Shown here in pieces: positions 7,871 through 14,063 of a DNA stretch of 20,922 nt. The translations under genes and the position numbers were made by a program. This DNA is from CAZYCC01 sp964645985. Its GTDB lineage: Bacteria; Bacillota; Clostridia; Oscillospirales; CAG-272. Position 1 is the stretch's first letter; each line of letters begins with the position of its first letter. Below the pieces are notes generated by a model, which worked only from the letters and a program-made list of their open reading frames with translations, ran no database searches and had not been told where the DNA came from. The stretch lies in assembly GCA_964645985.1 (NCBI GenBank), contig CAZYCC010000022.1, positions 1-20,922 of the forward strand. The letters run 5' to 3'.

Positions 7871-7924
7871 GCGAGGTGTAGCACCTCGCCGCACGTTCCG
7901 CCCCGCGAGCACGCTCCTCGCGGG
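7871..7924 (-). promoter_or_regulatory. Two perfect hairpins just downstream of oadG
   Basis: GCGAGGTG (7871-7878) and CACCTCGC (7882-7889) form an 8-bp stem with a 3-base loop. CCCGCGAG (7902-7909) and CTCGCGGG (7917-7924) form another 8-bp stem with a 7-base loop, one base from the oadG stop. Neither is followed by a T-tract on the - strand, so they look like mRNA 3'-end stabilising or processing hairpins within the operon transcript rather than full terminators. The role is inferred. Confidence 0.55.
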
Positions 7925-7925
7925 A

Positions 7926-8303
7926 TTACTTCTTCTTTTTGCGGAAGGAGACGACGCGGAAGCCCTCGGGGGTGGTGCCGGCGGGAGCGCCGGAGCCACG
8001 GTAAGCGGCGATGGCGGCGGTGAGCACGGCGATAACTTGCGCCTCCTCGCCCTCGCCCGCGCTATCGGCGGGAGGCTCGGGCGAAGCGGCGGGCTGCTGA
8101 GTGACTTTGTCACTCTCGTCCTCGCCCTTCTTTTTGTTCTTCACGCCGAAGATCTTGCCCATCAGCATCACGATAAACATGATGATGGCGAGCACCGCGA
8201 AGACGGTGACCATGCCCATCAGCGTGGTCGTCCCGGCGGTCGAGAGCCGCTCAGAGAGCGGCATTTTCCCCGCCGCATCGAGCGCTTGCAAAATAGTGTT
8301 CAT
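7926..8303 (-). CDS. oadG: OadG-family decarboxylase gamma subunit
   Basis: A 125-residue protein with one hydrophobic helix (about 26-50), then a Lys/Glu-rich charged segment, a Pro/Ala/Glu linker (about 65-88), and a short C-terminal conserved segment (A-V-L-T-A-A-I-A-A-Y...F-R-V-V) ending in four lysines. This is the plan of OadG/MmdC-like gamma subunits, which anchor the carboxyltransferase and carrier to the membrane pump and, in well-studied systems, bind metal at the C-terminus. The ATG at 8303 lies 12 bases after the stop of the upstream carboxyltransferase gene. That stop codon overlaps a strong GAGGAGG site, indicating coupling. The sequence is short and variable, so the call rests partly on position between a carboxyltransferase and a biotin carrier. 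Confidence 0.85.
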   Translation of the reverse strand: MNTILQALDAAGKMPLSERLSTAGTTTLMGMVTVFAVLAIIMFIVMLMGKIFGVKNKKKGEDESDKVTQQPAASPEPPADSAGEGEEAQVIAVLTAAIAAYRGSGAPAGTTPEGFRVVSFRKKKK

Positions 8304-8315
8304 CTCCCCGCCTCC

Positions 8316-9755
8316 TCAGAGCGGCAGCACGCCGTGCTTCTTGCCGCGCGCCTCATCGCCCGTTCTTTTGGAGGAGAGCATTTCGAGCGCGGAGGCAACG
8401 CGCGCGCGTAGCTCGGGCAGCGGCAGGATGTCGTCGATTGCGCCGCCGCGCGCCGCCGTGAGGGCGCTCGCCTCGCGCTCGCGGTAGGAGGCGATGAGCG
8501 CTTCGCGCTCGGCGGCGGGATTCTCCGCCGCTTTGATTTTTTCGCTATAGAAGAACTCGACCGCCGCCTCGGGCGAAAGGGGCGAGATAGTAGCCCCCGG
8601 CACCGCGTAGACGATGTCCGCGCCGAGCGCTTTCGAGCCGAGCAGCGGCACCGCACAGCCGATCGCGCGCCCCGCGATGACCGTCACCTTGGGGACGGTG
8701 CTCTCGGCGTAGACCGAGGCGAGCTGCGCGAGCTTCGCCGCGAGCGGCACGCTCTCCGCGCCGGCGTCGCGCACGGTCCCTGTGCAGTCGACGAGCGTGA
8801 GCAGAGGAATCGAAAAACTGTCGCAAAAGCTAACGAAGCGCGCCGCTTTCCGCGCGCCGAAGGGGGAGAGCTCGCCTGAAACGCCGATGACTCCAACGGT
8901 CAGCCCGTCGACCGAGCCGAGCGCGGTCAGCGTCTCCTCGCCGCTGCTCTCCGAGAGGGGAAGGAGGCATCCGGGGTCGGTGAGATCCGCGGCAAGCCCC
9001 GCGATACTTTCGATTTGCGTAACCTGCCGCGAGGCGTCATATTCAACGACGCTGTAGGCGCCGCCCTCATCGGCGCTGGGCGGGAGAAGGGAGAGAAGCT
9101 GCCGCGCCCGCGAAATCGCCGAGGATAACTCTTTTTCCACAAGGCAGACGCTGCCGTTTTTCGCGGCAAGACTCATCGATCCCGCGTCTTTTTCTCCCCC
9201 CGCGGCAAGAACCGAGGGCGGCGCTACGGTGAATTTGCTTTTTTCCGTGCCGATAACAAAATCGGTCATCTCGGCGATGGTGGAGAGGCACCCGCCGCAG
9301 TTCCCCGCGAGAACACTTATTTGCGGCACAATCCCGGACGCCGCCGCGACCGCGCGCATCACCTCGCCGTACCCCGAAAGAACCTCGACCCCTTCCTCGA
9401 CCTTCGCCCCCGCCGAGCTGAGAATCCCCACAATAGGCGCTCCCGCCTTAACGGCGGCGTCGATGGCGGAGGTAATTTTGCGGGCGGCGGCGGCGCTCAT
9501 CGCGCCGTGAAGGCGGCCCTCGTCCTGCGCGTACGCGTAGACGAGCTGCCCGTTTACCGCGCCGTACCCGGCGATAACGCTCTCAAACTCGCCGTCCGCG
9601 CGATCATCGGCGGCGGTGGTTCTCGCCTTAGCGAACCGCCCGATCTCGGCGAAGCTGCCCTCGTCAAAGAGCGAGGTTAGCGCGTCATACGCCTTCCCCG
9701 AGCCGCGCAGGTGAGAGACTGCGCTCTCAAAATCGGTCTTTGTCTTTTCACTCAT
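8316..9755 (-). CDS. MmdA-like acyl-CoA carboxyltransferase subunit (divergent)
   Basis: A 479-residue carboxyltransferase of the crotonase-fold family (PF01039), like methylmalonyl-CoA decarboxylase alpha and acyl-CoA carboxylase beta. Both halves are visible: the N-terminal half with G-Y-G-x-V-N-G (63-69), S-S-A-G-A (113-117, normally S-G-G-A) and G-N-C-G-G (151-155, normally G-P-C-A-G-G), and the C-terminal half with A-I-G-C-A and G-S-K-A-L-G-A-D. The substitutions at the oxyanion-hole motifs make it a divergent member, so the acyl-CoA used (methylmalonyl, malonyl, glutaconyl or other) cannot be stated. The start was set at 9755 because TTTGGAG lies 6 bases upstream; the frame is open for 20 more codons to 9815, but that extension has no homology. 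It is the first gene behind a strong promoter and is followed by oadG, biotin carrier, oadB and oadA. Confidence 0.85.
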   Translation of the reverse strand: MSEKTKTDFESAVSHLRGSGKAYDALTSLFDEGSFAEIGRFAKARTTAADDRADGEFESVIAGYGAVNGQLVYAYAQDEGRLHGAMSAAAARKITSAIDAAVKAGAPIVGILSSAGAKVEEGVEVLSGYGEVMRAVAAASGIVPQISVLAGNCGGCLSTIAEMTDFVIGTEKSKFTVAPPSVLAAGGEKDAGSMSLAAKNGSVCLVEKELSSAISRARQLLSLLPPSADEGGAYSVVEYDASRQVTQIESIAGLAADLTDPGCLLPLSESSGEETLTALGSVDGLTVGVIGVSGELSPFGARKAARFVSFCDSFSIPLLTLVDCTGTVRDAGAESVPLAAKLAQLASVYAESTVPKVTVIAGRAIGCAVPLLGSKALGADIVYAVPGATISPLSPEAAVEFFYSEKIKAAENPAAEREALIASYREREASALTAARGGAIDDILPLPELRARVASALEMLSSKRTGDEARGKKHGVLPL

Positions 9756-9856
9756 AGCATACTCCAAAGCACCCTTCTCTAATACGCGATATAAAAATCG
9801 CAGCGGGGGCTGCACTCAGCGCGCGCCGCCGCACCCCCGCCGACCAACTACCCCTC

Positions 9857-9885
9857 ATTATACCCAAAAATGCCCAAAAATGCAA
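9857..9885 (-). promoter_or_regulatory. Promoter of the decarboxylase operon
   Basis: On the - strand: TTGCAT (9885-9880), a 17-base spacer made of two TTTTGGGC/TTTTTGGG halves, and TATAAT (9862-9857). The transcript should start near 9850, leaving a leader of about 95 bases before the carboxyltransferase ATG at 9755. This is the longest leader among the clear promoters in the window, and I see no obvious riboswitch in it. Confidence 0.9.
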
Positions 9886-10448
9886 CCCGCTCCGCGCGAA
9901 TTTACAAAAAATTTACGGGGAAAAGAAAACCGAAAACCTCTCCCGCGCGCCTCTCCTCGGCGGCGCGTCGAGCCAATCTGGCAAGGAGGAGGGGAGGCGA
10001 TGGCGCGCGGGAGGGGCAGAGAAAACACCGGCGAGATCTTCCGGGGGGGGTGCAGCGCACCGACCCCGGGGGGACGTACCCCCCCGCCGGAGGCGTTCCC
10101 CTCGCCCGGATAGATCCGGTTCCCGCAAAAGAAGGGGCCGCGCACCGACCCCGGGGGCGTTCCCCCCACGCCGAATTCCCGCCGGGGCGTCTCCCGCGCC
10201 CGCTCGTTTCCGGGGTGATGGCAAGCCCCGAATGCAGTCATTTTTGTTTTTCCCGAAAATTTTCCCGAGAGGGGACAGAGCGGGGCATTCTCGCGTCGCC
10301 CGCGCGGTTTTGTTTTCGCTTCGCTTTTTGTCGCCGGCGCCTCGTTGACTCTCGCCCCGTCTCGTTTTCGCCCAAGCGAAAATCCCCCGCCGCCCCGGGG
10401 GAGCGCGTGGCGGTGAATACCCGACCGCTGGCGGGGCCGCCCTCTCCC
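9886..10448. other. Divergent intergenic region, no credible gene
   Basis: About 560 bases between two outward-facing promoters. It has long C and G runs, an 18-base direct repeat (10055-10072 and 10140-10157), a GGGG-ACGTA-CCCC stretch near 10070-10086 that resembles the palindrome at 7511-7522, and a 7-bp hairpin TTTTCGC/GCGAAAA at 10365-10382. The ORFs in it have spacer-like composition. I assign no gene. Confidence 0.55.
10055..10157. repeat. Direct repeat pair, 18 bases, 85 bases apart
   Basis: GCGCACCGACCCCGGGGG occurs at 10055-10072 and again at 10140-10157. Both copies are followed by G/C-rich sequence containing a CGTTCCCC word (near 10094 and 10158), so the similarity extends loosely beyond the exact match. 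Non-coding. Confidence 0.85.
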
Positions 10449-10477
10449 TTGACACCCCCCTCACGCCGTGGTATACT
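10449..10477 (+). promoter_or_regulatory. Consensus promoter of the small membrane protein gene
   Basis: TTGACA (10449-10454), a 17-base spacer and TATACT (10472-10477) preceded by TG-G (extended -10). The start of transcription is expected near 10484, right at the GGAGGG ribosome-binding site, so the leader would be only about 11 bases long. Confidence 0.92.
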
Positions 10478-10494
10478 TTTTTCGGAGGGATTTT

Positions 10495-10917
10495 ATGCCG
10501 CGGAATCGTTGTCGCGGGGGGCGCCTTTCTTTGCCCGCGCGGTGGGCCGTGCTCGTGGGAGGGAGCGCGGCGCTGTTCATCGCGCTGCGCGCGGTCTTTT
10601 TCTTCCTGCCGCAGGAGAAAAATTACCGCCTGCTCATCGGGTTTGCGGTTTACCTTGCCGTATTTCTGTATAGCATTGTCTACGGGCTGCTCGCCTACCG
10701 CCTGACGCACAAAGTGCTCCTGCCCGCCCTGCTTTTGACCGTGCTCGCCTTCGCGCTTTTCTTCACCGAGACGAGCGGCGTTCTCGACACGGTGCAGCGC
10801 GCCGTTCGCCCGGCAAACCCGCTCGCGGCGATCCCCCTTTACCTCGGGAAGGCGCTTCCCTTCGGCGTGATCGCCGCCATCATCGGCGGGGTCATCAAGA
10901 ACTTGAGCGGCGACTGA
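10495..10917 (+). CDS. Small four-helix membrane protein, unknown function
   Basis: A 140-residue hydrophobic protein with four likely membrane helices (about 17-38, 45-69, 73-91 and 111-134) and an Arg-rich N-terminus, suggesting the N-terminus is cytoplasmic by the positive-inside rule. I do not recognise a family. The ATG at 10495 was chosen because GGAGGG (10484-10489) lies 5 bases upstream; a longer frame from GTG 10468 would start inside the promoter's -10 region. It has its own consensus promoter. TrmFO follows 147 bases downstream on the same strand, after an array of short dyads, and could be cotranscribed because no clear terminator separates them. Confidence 0.82.
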   Translation: MPRNRCRGGRLSLPARWAVLVGGSAALFIALRAVFFFLPQEKNYRLLIGFAVYLAVFLYSIVYGLLAYRLTHKVLLPALLLTVLAFALFFTETSGVLDTVQRAVRPANPLAAIPLYLGKALPFGVIAAIIGGVIKNLSGD

Positions 10918-10932
10918 GCGCTTAACCGACCG

Positions 10933-10990
10933 CTCGACCGAGCGTCCCGATCGACCGAGTACTCGACCGAGCGTCCCGCTCGACCGAGTT
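10933..10990. repeat. Two tandem 29-bp units containing four CTCGACCGAG-type dyads
   Basis: Copies at 10933-10961 and 10962-10990 differ at two positions only (A/C at unit position 18 and A/T at position 29). Each holds two near-palindromes of the form (C/A)TCG-AC-CGAG, starting at 10933, 10950, 10962 and 10979, so the spacing alternates 17 and 12 bases. The first is extended to CGCTCG-AC-CGAGCG. The array sits between the small membrane protein gene and trmFO, 75 bases before the trmFO ATG. It could be an operator array or a set of RNA hairpins; the function is unknown. Confidence 0.85.
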
Positions 10991-11064
10991 GCAGCGTTTT
11001 CGCCCTCGTTTCACGCCGCGTCCAAGCAGCGTGAACGTGATTGTGCTCTATTTTTTGCAAATAT

Positions 11065-12408
11065 ATGCCGCAGATCACCGTGTTGGGGGCGGGCCTTGCC
11101 GGATGCGAGGCGGCGCTGGTCGCAGCTCGCGCGGGATGTTCCGTCACCCTCATAGACGGCAAGCCCGCCGCGATGACCCCCGCGCACCGCTCGCCTCTCT
11201 TTGCGGAGCTTGTGTGCAGCAACTCGTTGCGCTCCAATGACCCGACGGTCGCCGTGGGTCTACTTAAAGAGGAGCTGCGGCACCTGCGCTCGCCGCTCCT
11301 TGCGGCGGCGGACGCGGCGGCGCTTCCCGCGGGCAGCGCCCTCGCCGTCGATCGGGAGGTCTTCTCCCGCGCGGTTACCGAGATGATTTCCCGCGACCCC
11401 GCTATTACGGTGGTCAGCGAGGAGGCGAGCGAGATCCCCGCGCGCGGGGTGGTAGTTGTCGCGACAGGGCCCCTAACGAGCGCGCCGCTCGCCGCCTTCC
11501 TTGAGAAAAATATCTGCCGCGGCCGCGCGCCGCTGCACTTTTATGACGCGGTCGCGCCGATTGTCGCAGGGGATAGTATTAACCGAGAGGTCGCCTTTTT
11601 CGCCTCGCGCTACGGCAAGGGAGAGGGGGACGCTTACCTCAATTGCCCGATGGATCGCGCGTGCTACGACACTTTCTACGACGCGCTCGTGCACGCCGAG
11701 ACGGCGCCGCTGCACGAGGTCGACGCGCCGGACGGGGCTCTCCCGGTCTTCGAGGGGTGTATGCCGGTCGAGGTGATGGCGGCGCGCGGGCGCGACACGC
11801 TGCGCTTCGGCCCTATGAAGCCGGTCGGTCTGCCTCTCCCCGCAACCGGGCGCGATGCCTACGCCGTCGTCCAGCTGCGCCGCGAGGACGCGGAGGGCGA
11901 GGGGCGGATGTTCAACCTCGTCGGCTTTCAGACGCGCCTGACCTTCTCCGCGCAGCGCGAGGTCTTCCGCCTCATCCCGGGCCTCACGCACGCGGAGTTT
12001 CTGCGCTACGGCGTCATGCACCGCAACACCTACCTGCCCTCCCCGGATCTGCTATCGAACATCTACTCCCTGCGGGGCGAGGAGCGCATCTTCTTCGCGG
12101 GGCAATTGACCGGGGTCGAGGGATATGTCGAGTCGATTTCGAGCGGCCATGTCGCCGGGCTGAACGCCGCCCGCCTCGCGCGGGGTCTGCCGCCCCTCCC
12201 CTTCCCCCCGACCACGGTGACCGGCGCGCTCGCGCGCTATGTCAGCGGGGGGAGCGGCACCGGACGCTTTGACCCGATGAACGCGAACTTCGGCATCGTT
12301 GAGCCGCTGCCCGAGCGGGTGGGGGGTGGGCGGCGCGCGCGAAACGCCGCCCTCGCGCAGCGCGCCCTCGCGGACATTGACGCCCTCGCGCGCGAGGAGG
12401 GATCCTGA
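11065..12408 (+). CDS. trmFO: TrmFO, folate/FAD-dependent tRNA m5U54 methyltransferase
   Basis: TrmFO makes 5-methyluridine at tRNA position 54 from 5,10-methylenetetrahydrofolate, with FAD as reductant. The 447-residue protein opens with the dinucleotide-binding G-A-G-L-A-G (8-13). It has the family segments F-A-E-L-V-C-S-N-S, A-L-A-V-D-R, A-Y-L-N-C-P-M, F-E-G-C-M-P-V-E-V-M-A, R-F-G-P-M-K-P-V-G, A-V-V-Q-L-R and G-Y-V-E-S, and the C-terminal P-M-N-A-N-F-G. These separate it from the related MnmG. The start is ATG 11065, where homology begins; the TTG at 11041 has no support. No Shine-Dalgarno sequence is visible, and the 25 bases before the ATG are T/A-rich. It sits directly upstream of a tRNA-Cys gene, a plausible substrate. 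A TCGACCGAG dyad array precedes it. Confidence 0.95.
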   Translation: MPQITVLGAGLAGCEAALVAARAGCSVTLIDGKPAAMTPAHRSPLFAELVCSNSLRSNDPTVAVGLLKEELRHLRSPLLAAADAAALPAGSALAVDREVFSRAVTEMISRDPAITVVSEEASEIPARGVVVVATGPLTSAPLAAFLEKNICRGRAPLHFYDAVAPIVAGDSINREVAFFASRYGKGEGDAYLNCPMDRACYDTFYDALVHAETAPLHEVDAPDGALPVFEGCMPVEVMAARGRDTLRFGPMKPVGLPLPATGRDAYAVVQLRREDAEGEGRMFNLVGFQTRLTFSAQREVFRLIPGLTHAEFLRYGVMHRNTYLPSPDLLSNIYSLRGEERIFFAGQLTGVEGYVESISSGHVAGLNAARLARGLPPLPFPPTTVTGALARYVSGGSGTGRFDPMNANFGIVEPLPERVGGGRRARNAALAQRALADIDALAREEGS

Positions 12409-12454
12409 GCGCGCGCGGGAAAGCTCCGCGCGGAAAAATTCCCTCTCGGAGGGC

Positions 12455-12483
12455 TTGACAGCGCGGGGGGAGTATGCTATACT
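12455..12483 (+). promoter_or_regulatory. Promoter of tRNA-Cys
   Basis: TTGACA (12455-12460), 17-base spacer, TATACT (12478-12483) with TG-C before it. The start is expected near 12490, about 8 bases before the mature tRNA. Confidence 0.92.
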
Positions 12484-12497
12484 GCAAAAAACAGCGC

Positions 12498-12571
12498 GGC
12501 GCCATAGCCAAAAGGTAAGGCAGAGGTCTGCAAAACCTTCACTCCCGGTCCGATTCCGGGTGGCGCCTCCA
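12498..12571 (+). tRNA. tRNA-Cys (GCA anticodon), CCA encoded, C at position 55
   Basis: A full cloverleaf. Acceptor stem GGCGCCA (12498-12504) pairs with TGGCGCC (12561-12567), followed by discriminator U (a cysteine identity element) and encoded CCA (12569-12571). The D-arm has GCC/GGC with the GG pair. The anticodon arm is GAGGT-CTGCAAA-ACCTT, with GCA at 12530-12532. The T-stem CCCGG/CCGGG closes the loop TCCGATT. T54 (12549), the TrmFO target, is present. Position 55 (12550) is C where nearly all tRNAs, including the very similar Bacillus tRNA-Cys, have T (pseudouridine 55). All stems are intact, so it should fold; C55 is either a sequence error or a real and unusual variant. Confidence 0.95.
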
Positions 12572-12597
12572 ACCCCCGCAAGGGGGTTTTGTTTTTG
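12571..12597 (+). terminator. Intrinsic terminator of tRNA-Cys
   Basis: AACCCCC (12571-12577), loop GCAA, GGGGGTT (12582-12588), then T-rich TTGTTTTT. It begins at the last base of the tRNA CCA end. Confidence 0.9.
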
Positions 12598-12600
12598 AGA

Positions 12601-12615
12601 TGTTTCGTGGAAACA
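12601..12615. promoter_or_regulatory. Perfect 6-bp dyad resembling parS with altered spacing
   Basis: TGTTTC-GTG-GAAACA: perfect arms with a 3-base centre. The chromosomal parS consensus TGTTTC-ACGT-GAAACA has the same arms with a 4-base centre. The site lies between two terminators, in non-transcribed or end-of-transcript DNA. No parA/parB genes are in the window. ParB binding is not claimed. Confidence 0.4.
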
Positions 12616-12621
12616 CCTCGC

Positions 12622-12649
12622 AAAAAAGCCGCCCGCCGGGCGGCTTTTT
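12622..12649. terminator. Bidirectional terminator at the end of the pyr-rnc transcript
   Basis: GCCGCCC (12628-12634), loop GCC, GGGCGGC (12638-12644), flanked by A6 on the left and T5 on the right. It works in both directions: as a second stop behind tRNA-Cys and as the terminator for the - strand pyr/rnc genes, about 220 nominal bases past the rnc stop with a gap in between. Confidence 0.88.
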
Positions 12650-12708
12650 ATGCAAACTCGTGCGCGAGCGCATACTTTCGCGCGGGACCGTTTTCCTCAC
12701 GATGGGCG

Positions 12709-12808
12709 NNNNNNNNNNNNNNNNNNNNNNNNNNNNNNNNNNNNNNNNNNNNNNNNNNNNNNNNNNNNNNNNNNNNNNNNNNNNNNNNNNNNNNNNNNNN
12801 NNNNNNNN
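12709..12808. other. Assembly gap (100 N) downstream of rnc
   Basis: Exactly 100 N of unknown true length. Between the gap and the rnc stop there is only a 6-bp hairpin GCGCAC/GTGCGC (12843-12860) without a T-tract. A further small gene inside the gap cannot be excluded. Confidence 0.97.
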
Positions 12809-12866
12809 GGAACGTCTACCTCCGCGCGCAGGCGTGGATTTTGCGCACGGACTTGTGCGCGGGTGC

Positions 12867-13595
12867 TTATTTTTCCTTTCCGAAGAGAGCGAGCGCCTCG
12901 CGGGCGGCGGCCTGCTCGGCGGCGCGCTTGCTGCGCCCCTCGCCGCGCCCGATAATATCCGCCCCGTTGAGGCGCGCCTCGACATGGAACACCCGCGCGT
13001 GCGGCGGGCCGCTCTCGCCGGTCTCCACATAGGCGAGCTGCTGCTCGCCGTCCTGCTGGATAATTTGTTGCAAAGCGGATTTGTAGTCGCAGAGTAGCTG
13101 TTCGTCGGCGACCGAGGCGATTTTCTCTTTCAGGAAGGGCAGGACGAGCGCGCGCGCCGGCGCGAGCCCTCCGTCAAGGTAAAGTGCGCCGAGCAGCGCC
13201 TCGAAGCTGTTCTCGAGAGTCCTCGCCTTCGTGCGCCCGCCCGATTTCTCCTCGCCGTGCCCGAGAAGGAGATACTCTCCGAGCGAGAGCGCCGCGGCGT
13301 ATCCGGCGAGCGCCTCGGTGCAGACCGCGCGCGCGCGCAGAATCGACAAATCCCCCTCGTCCCATTCGGGATAAGCGGTGTAGAGATATTCACCGGTGAT
13401 GAGCGAGAGCACCGAGTCGCCGAGGAATTCAAGCCGCTCGTTGCATCCGCCCGGGCAGAGAGCGCGGTGCTCGTTGGAAAAAGAGGAGTGCGTCGTCGCG
13501 GTCTGCAAGAGAGCGGGGTCGCGGAAGGAGTAGCCGATCGCCTCTTGCAGGAGGGAGAGCGGGCGGGGTCTACTGAGATCGGGTGGTGTGGACAT
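12867..13595 (-). CDS. rnc: Ribonuclease III
   Basis: RNase III cleaves double-stranded RNA in rRNA and mRNA processing. The 242-residue protein has the catalytic domain (about 14-150) with the signature N-E-R-L-E-F-L-G-D (52-60), carrying Glu56 and Asp60, and the second motif E-N-S-F-E-A-L-L-G (128-136). A double-stranded-RNA-binding domain follows (about 165-238). In the second motif the residue matching E. coli Asp114 is Asn129, while Glu132 (E. coli Glu117) is kept. The start is ATG 13595, 18 bases after the pyrI stop; its upstream bases are C/T-only with no Shine-Dalgarno sequence, so translation may depend on ribosomes finishing pyrI. It is the last gene of the pyrimidine cluster, an unusual place for rnc. 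Confidence 0.94.
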   Translation of the reverse strand: MSTPPDLSRPRPLSLLQEAIGYSFRDPALLQTATTHSSFSNEHRALCPGGCNERLEFLGDSVLSLITGEYLYTAYPEWDEGDLSILRARAVCTEALAGYAAALSLGEYLLLGHGEEKSGGRTKARTLENSFEALLGALYLDGGLAPARALVLPFLKEKIASVADEQLLCDYKSALQQIIQQDGEQQLAYVETGESGPPHARVFHVEARLNGADIIGRGEGRSKRAAEQAAAREALALFGKEK

Positions 13596-13613
13596 AGGGG
13601 GGAGGGAGAGGGT

Positions 13614-14063
13614 TTACCCTTGCGGGCGGGTGTCGTAGGTTTCGTCTGATCGCGTCTCGCAGTAGACACAGCGGTAGACGCGGTTCTCGCGGTCGGTCAG
13701 CTTGAAGCGCTGTGGGAGCGCCGGCTCGGTGGAGGTGATACAGCGCGGGTTTTTGCAGTGGATAACCCCGGTCAGCAGCTGCGGGAGGTCTATCGTGCGC
13801 TTTTCGCACCGCTTGCAGTCGCGGATGATATTGATGGTGACATTCGGCGCGACATAGCCGATGATGTCAAGGTCCACGGCAATATCGGCATCGATTTTGA
13901 TGATGTCCTTGCGCCCCATGCGCGGGGAGGAGGCGTTCTTAATGACCGCGACCGGGCAGTCAAGCTCGTCTAGACCCAGAAGCTCGTACAGCCGCATCCC
14001 GCGCCCCGCCGGGATGTGGTCGATGACGATGCCGTTCTTAATGGCGTCGATGTTCATAGGCAT
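13614..14063 (-). CDS. pyrI: Aspartate carbamoyltransferase regulatory chain
   Basis: PyrI binds CTP/ATP and confers allosteric control on the PyrB catalytic trimers. The 149-residue protein has the N-terminal nucleotide-binding domain (about 3-98) and the C-terminal zinc domain with Cys103, Cys108, Cys132 and Cys135 (C-x4-C...C-x2-C), the four ligands needed to contact PyrB. The ATG at 14063 follows the pyrB TAA directly with no base between (a second ATG lies two codons on), and there is no good ribosome-binding site, so coupled translation with pyrB is likely. This matches the stoichiometric need for the two chains. Its presence shows that the enzyme is the regulated class B type. Confidence 0.96.
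   Translation of the reverse strand: MPMNIDAIKNGIVIDHIPAGRGMRLYELLGLDELDCPVAVIKNASSPRMGRKDIIKIDADIAVDLDIIGYVAPNVTINIIRDCKRCEKRTIDLPQLLTGVIHCKNPRCITSTEPALPQRFKLTDRENRVYRCVYCETRSDETYDTRPQG

Larger units (their letters stand above)
7354..7925 (-). other. Long spacer between oadG and the biotin carrier gene
   Basis: About 570 bases without a credible gene, unusual within an operon. It holds a CCCCGCGAGAGGGG-type unit near 7404-7419, three near-tandem copies of an 11-12 base CGCGCTGCCCCC unit (7471-7500), a perfect 12-bp palindrome GGGGGTACCCCC (7511-7522), an 8-base tandem repeat (7824-7847) and two hairpins next to the oadG stop. No promoter for the downstream genes was recognised. Confidence 0.55.

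Noticed and set aside
7354..7925. A hidden small gene between oadG and the biotin carrier
   Set aside because: No ORF there has a ribosome-binding site, a plausible composition or a recognisable motif; the stretch is rich in repeats and hairpins.
9870..10710. Long overlapping ORFs on both strands between the decarboxylase promoter and the small membrane protein
   Set aside because: They cross promoters, overlap each other and the real gene at 10495, and have the Arg/Pro/Gly composition of translated GC-rich spacer.
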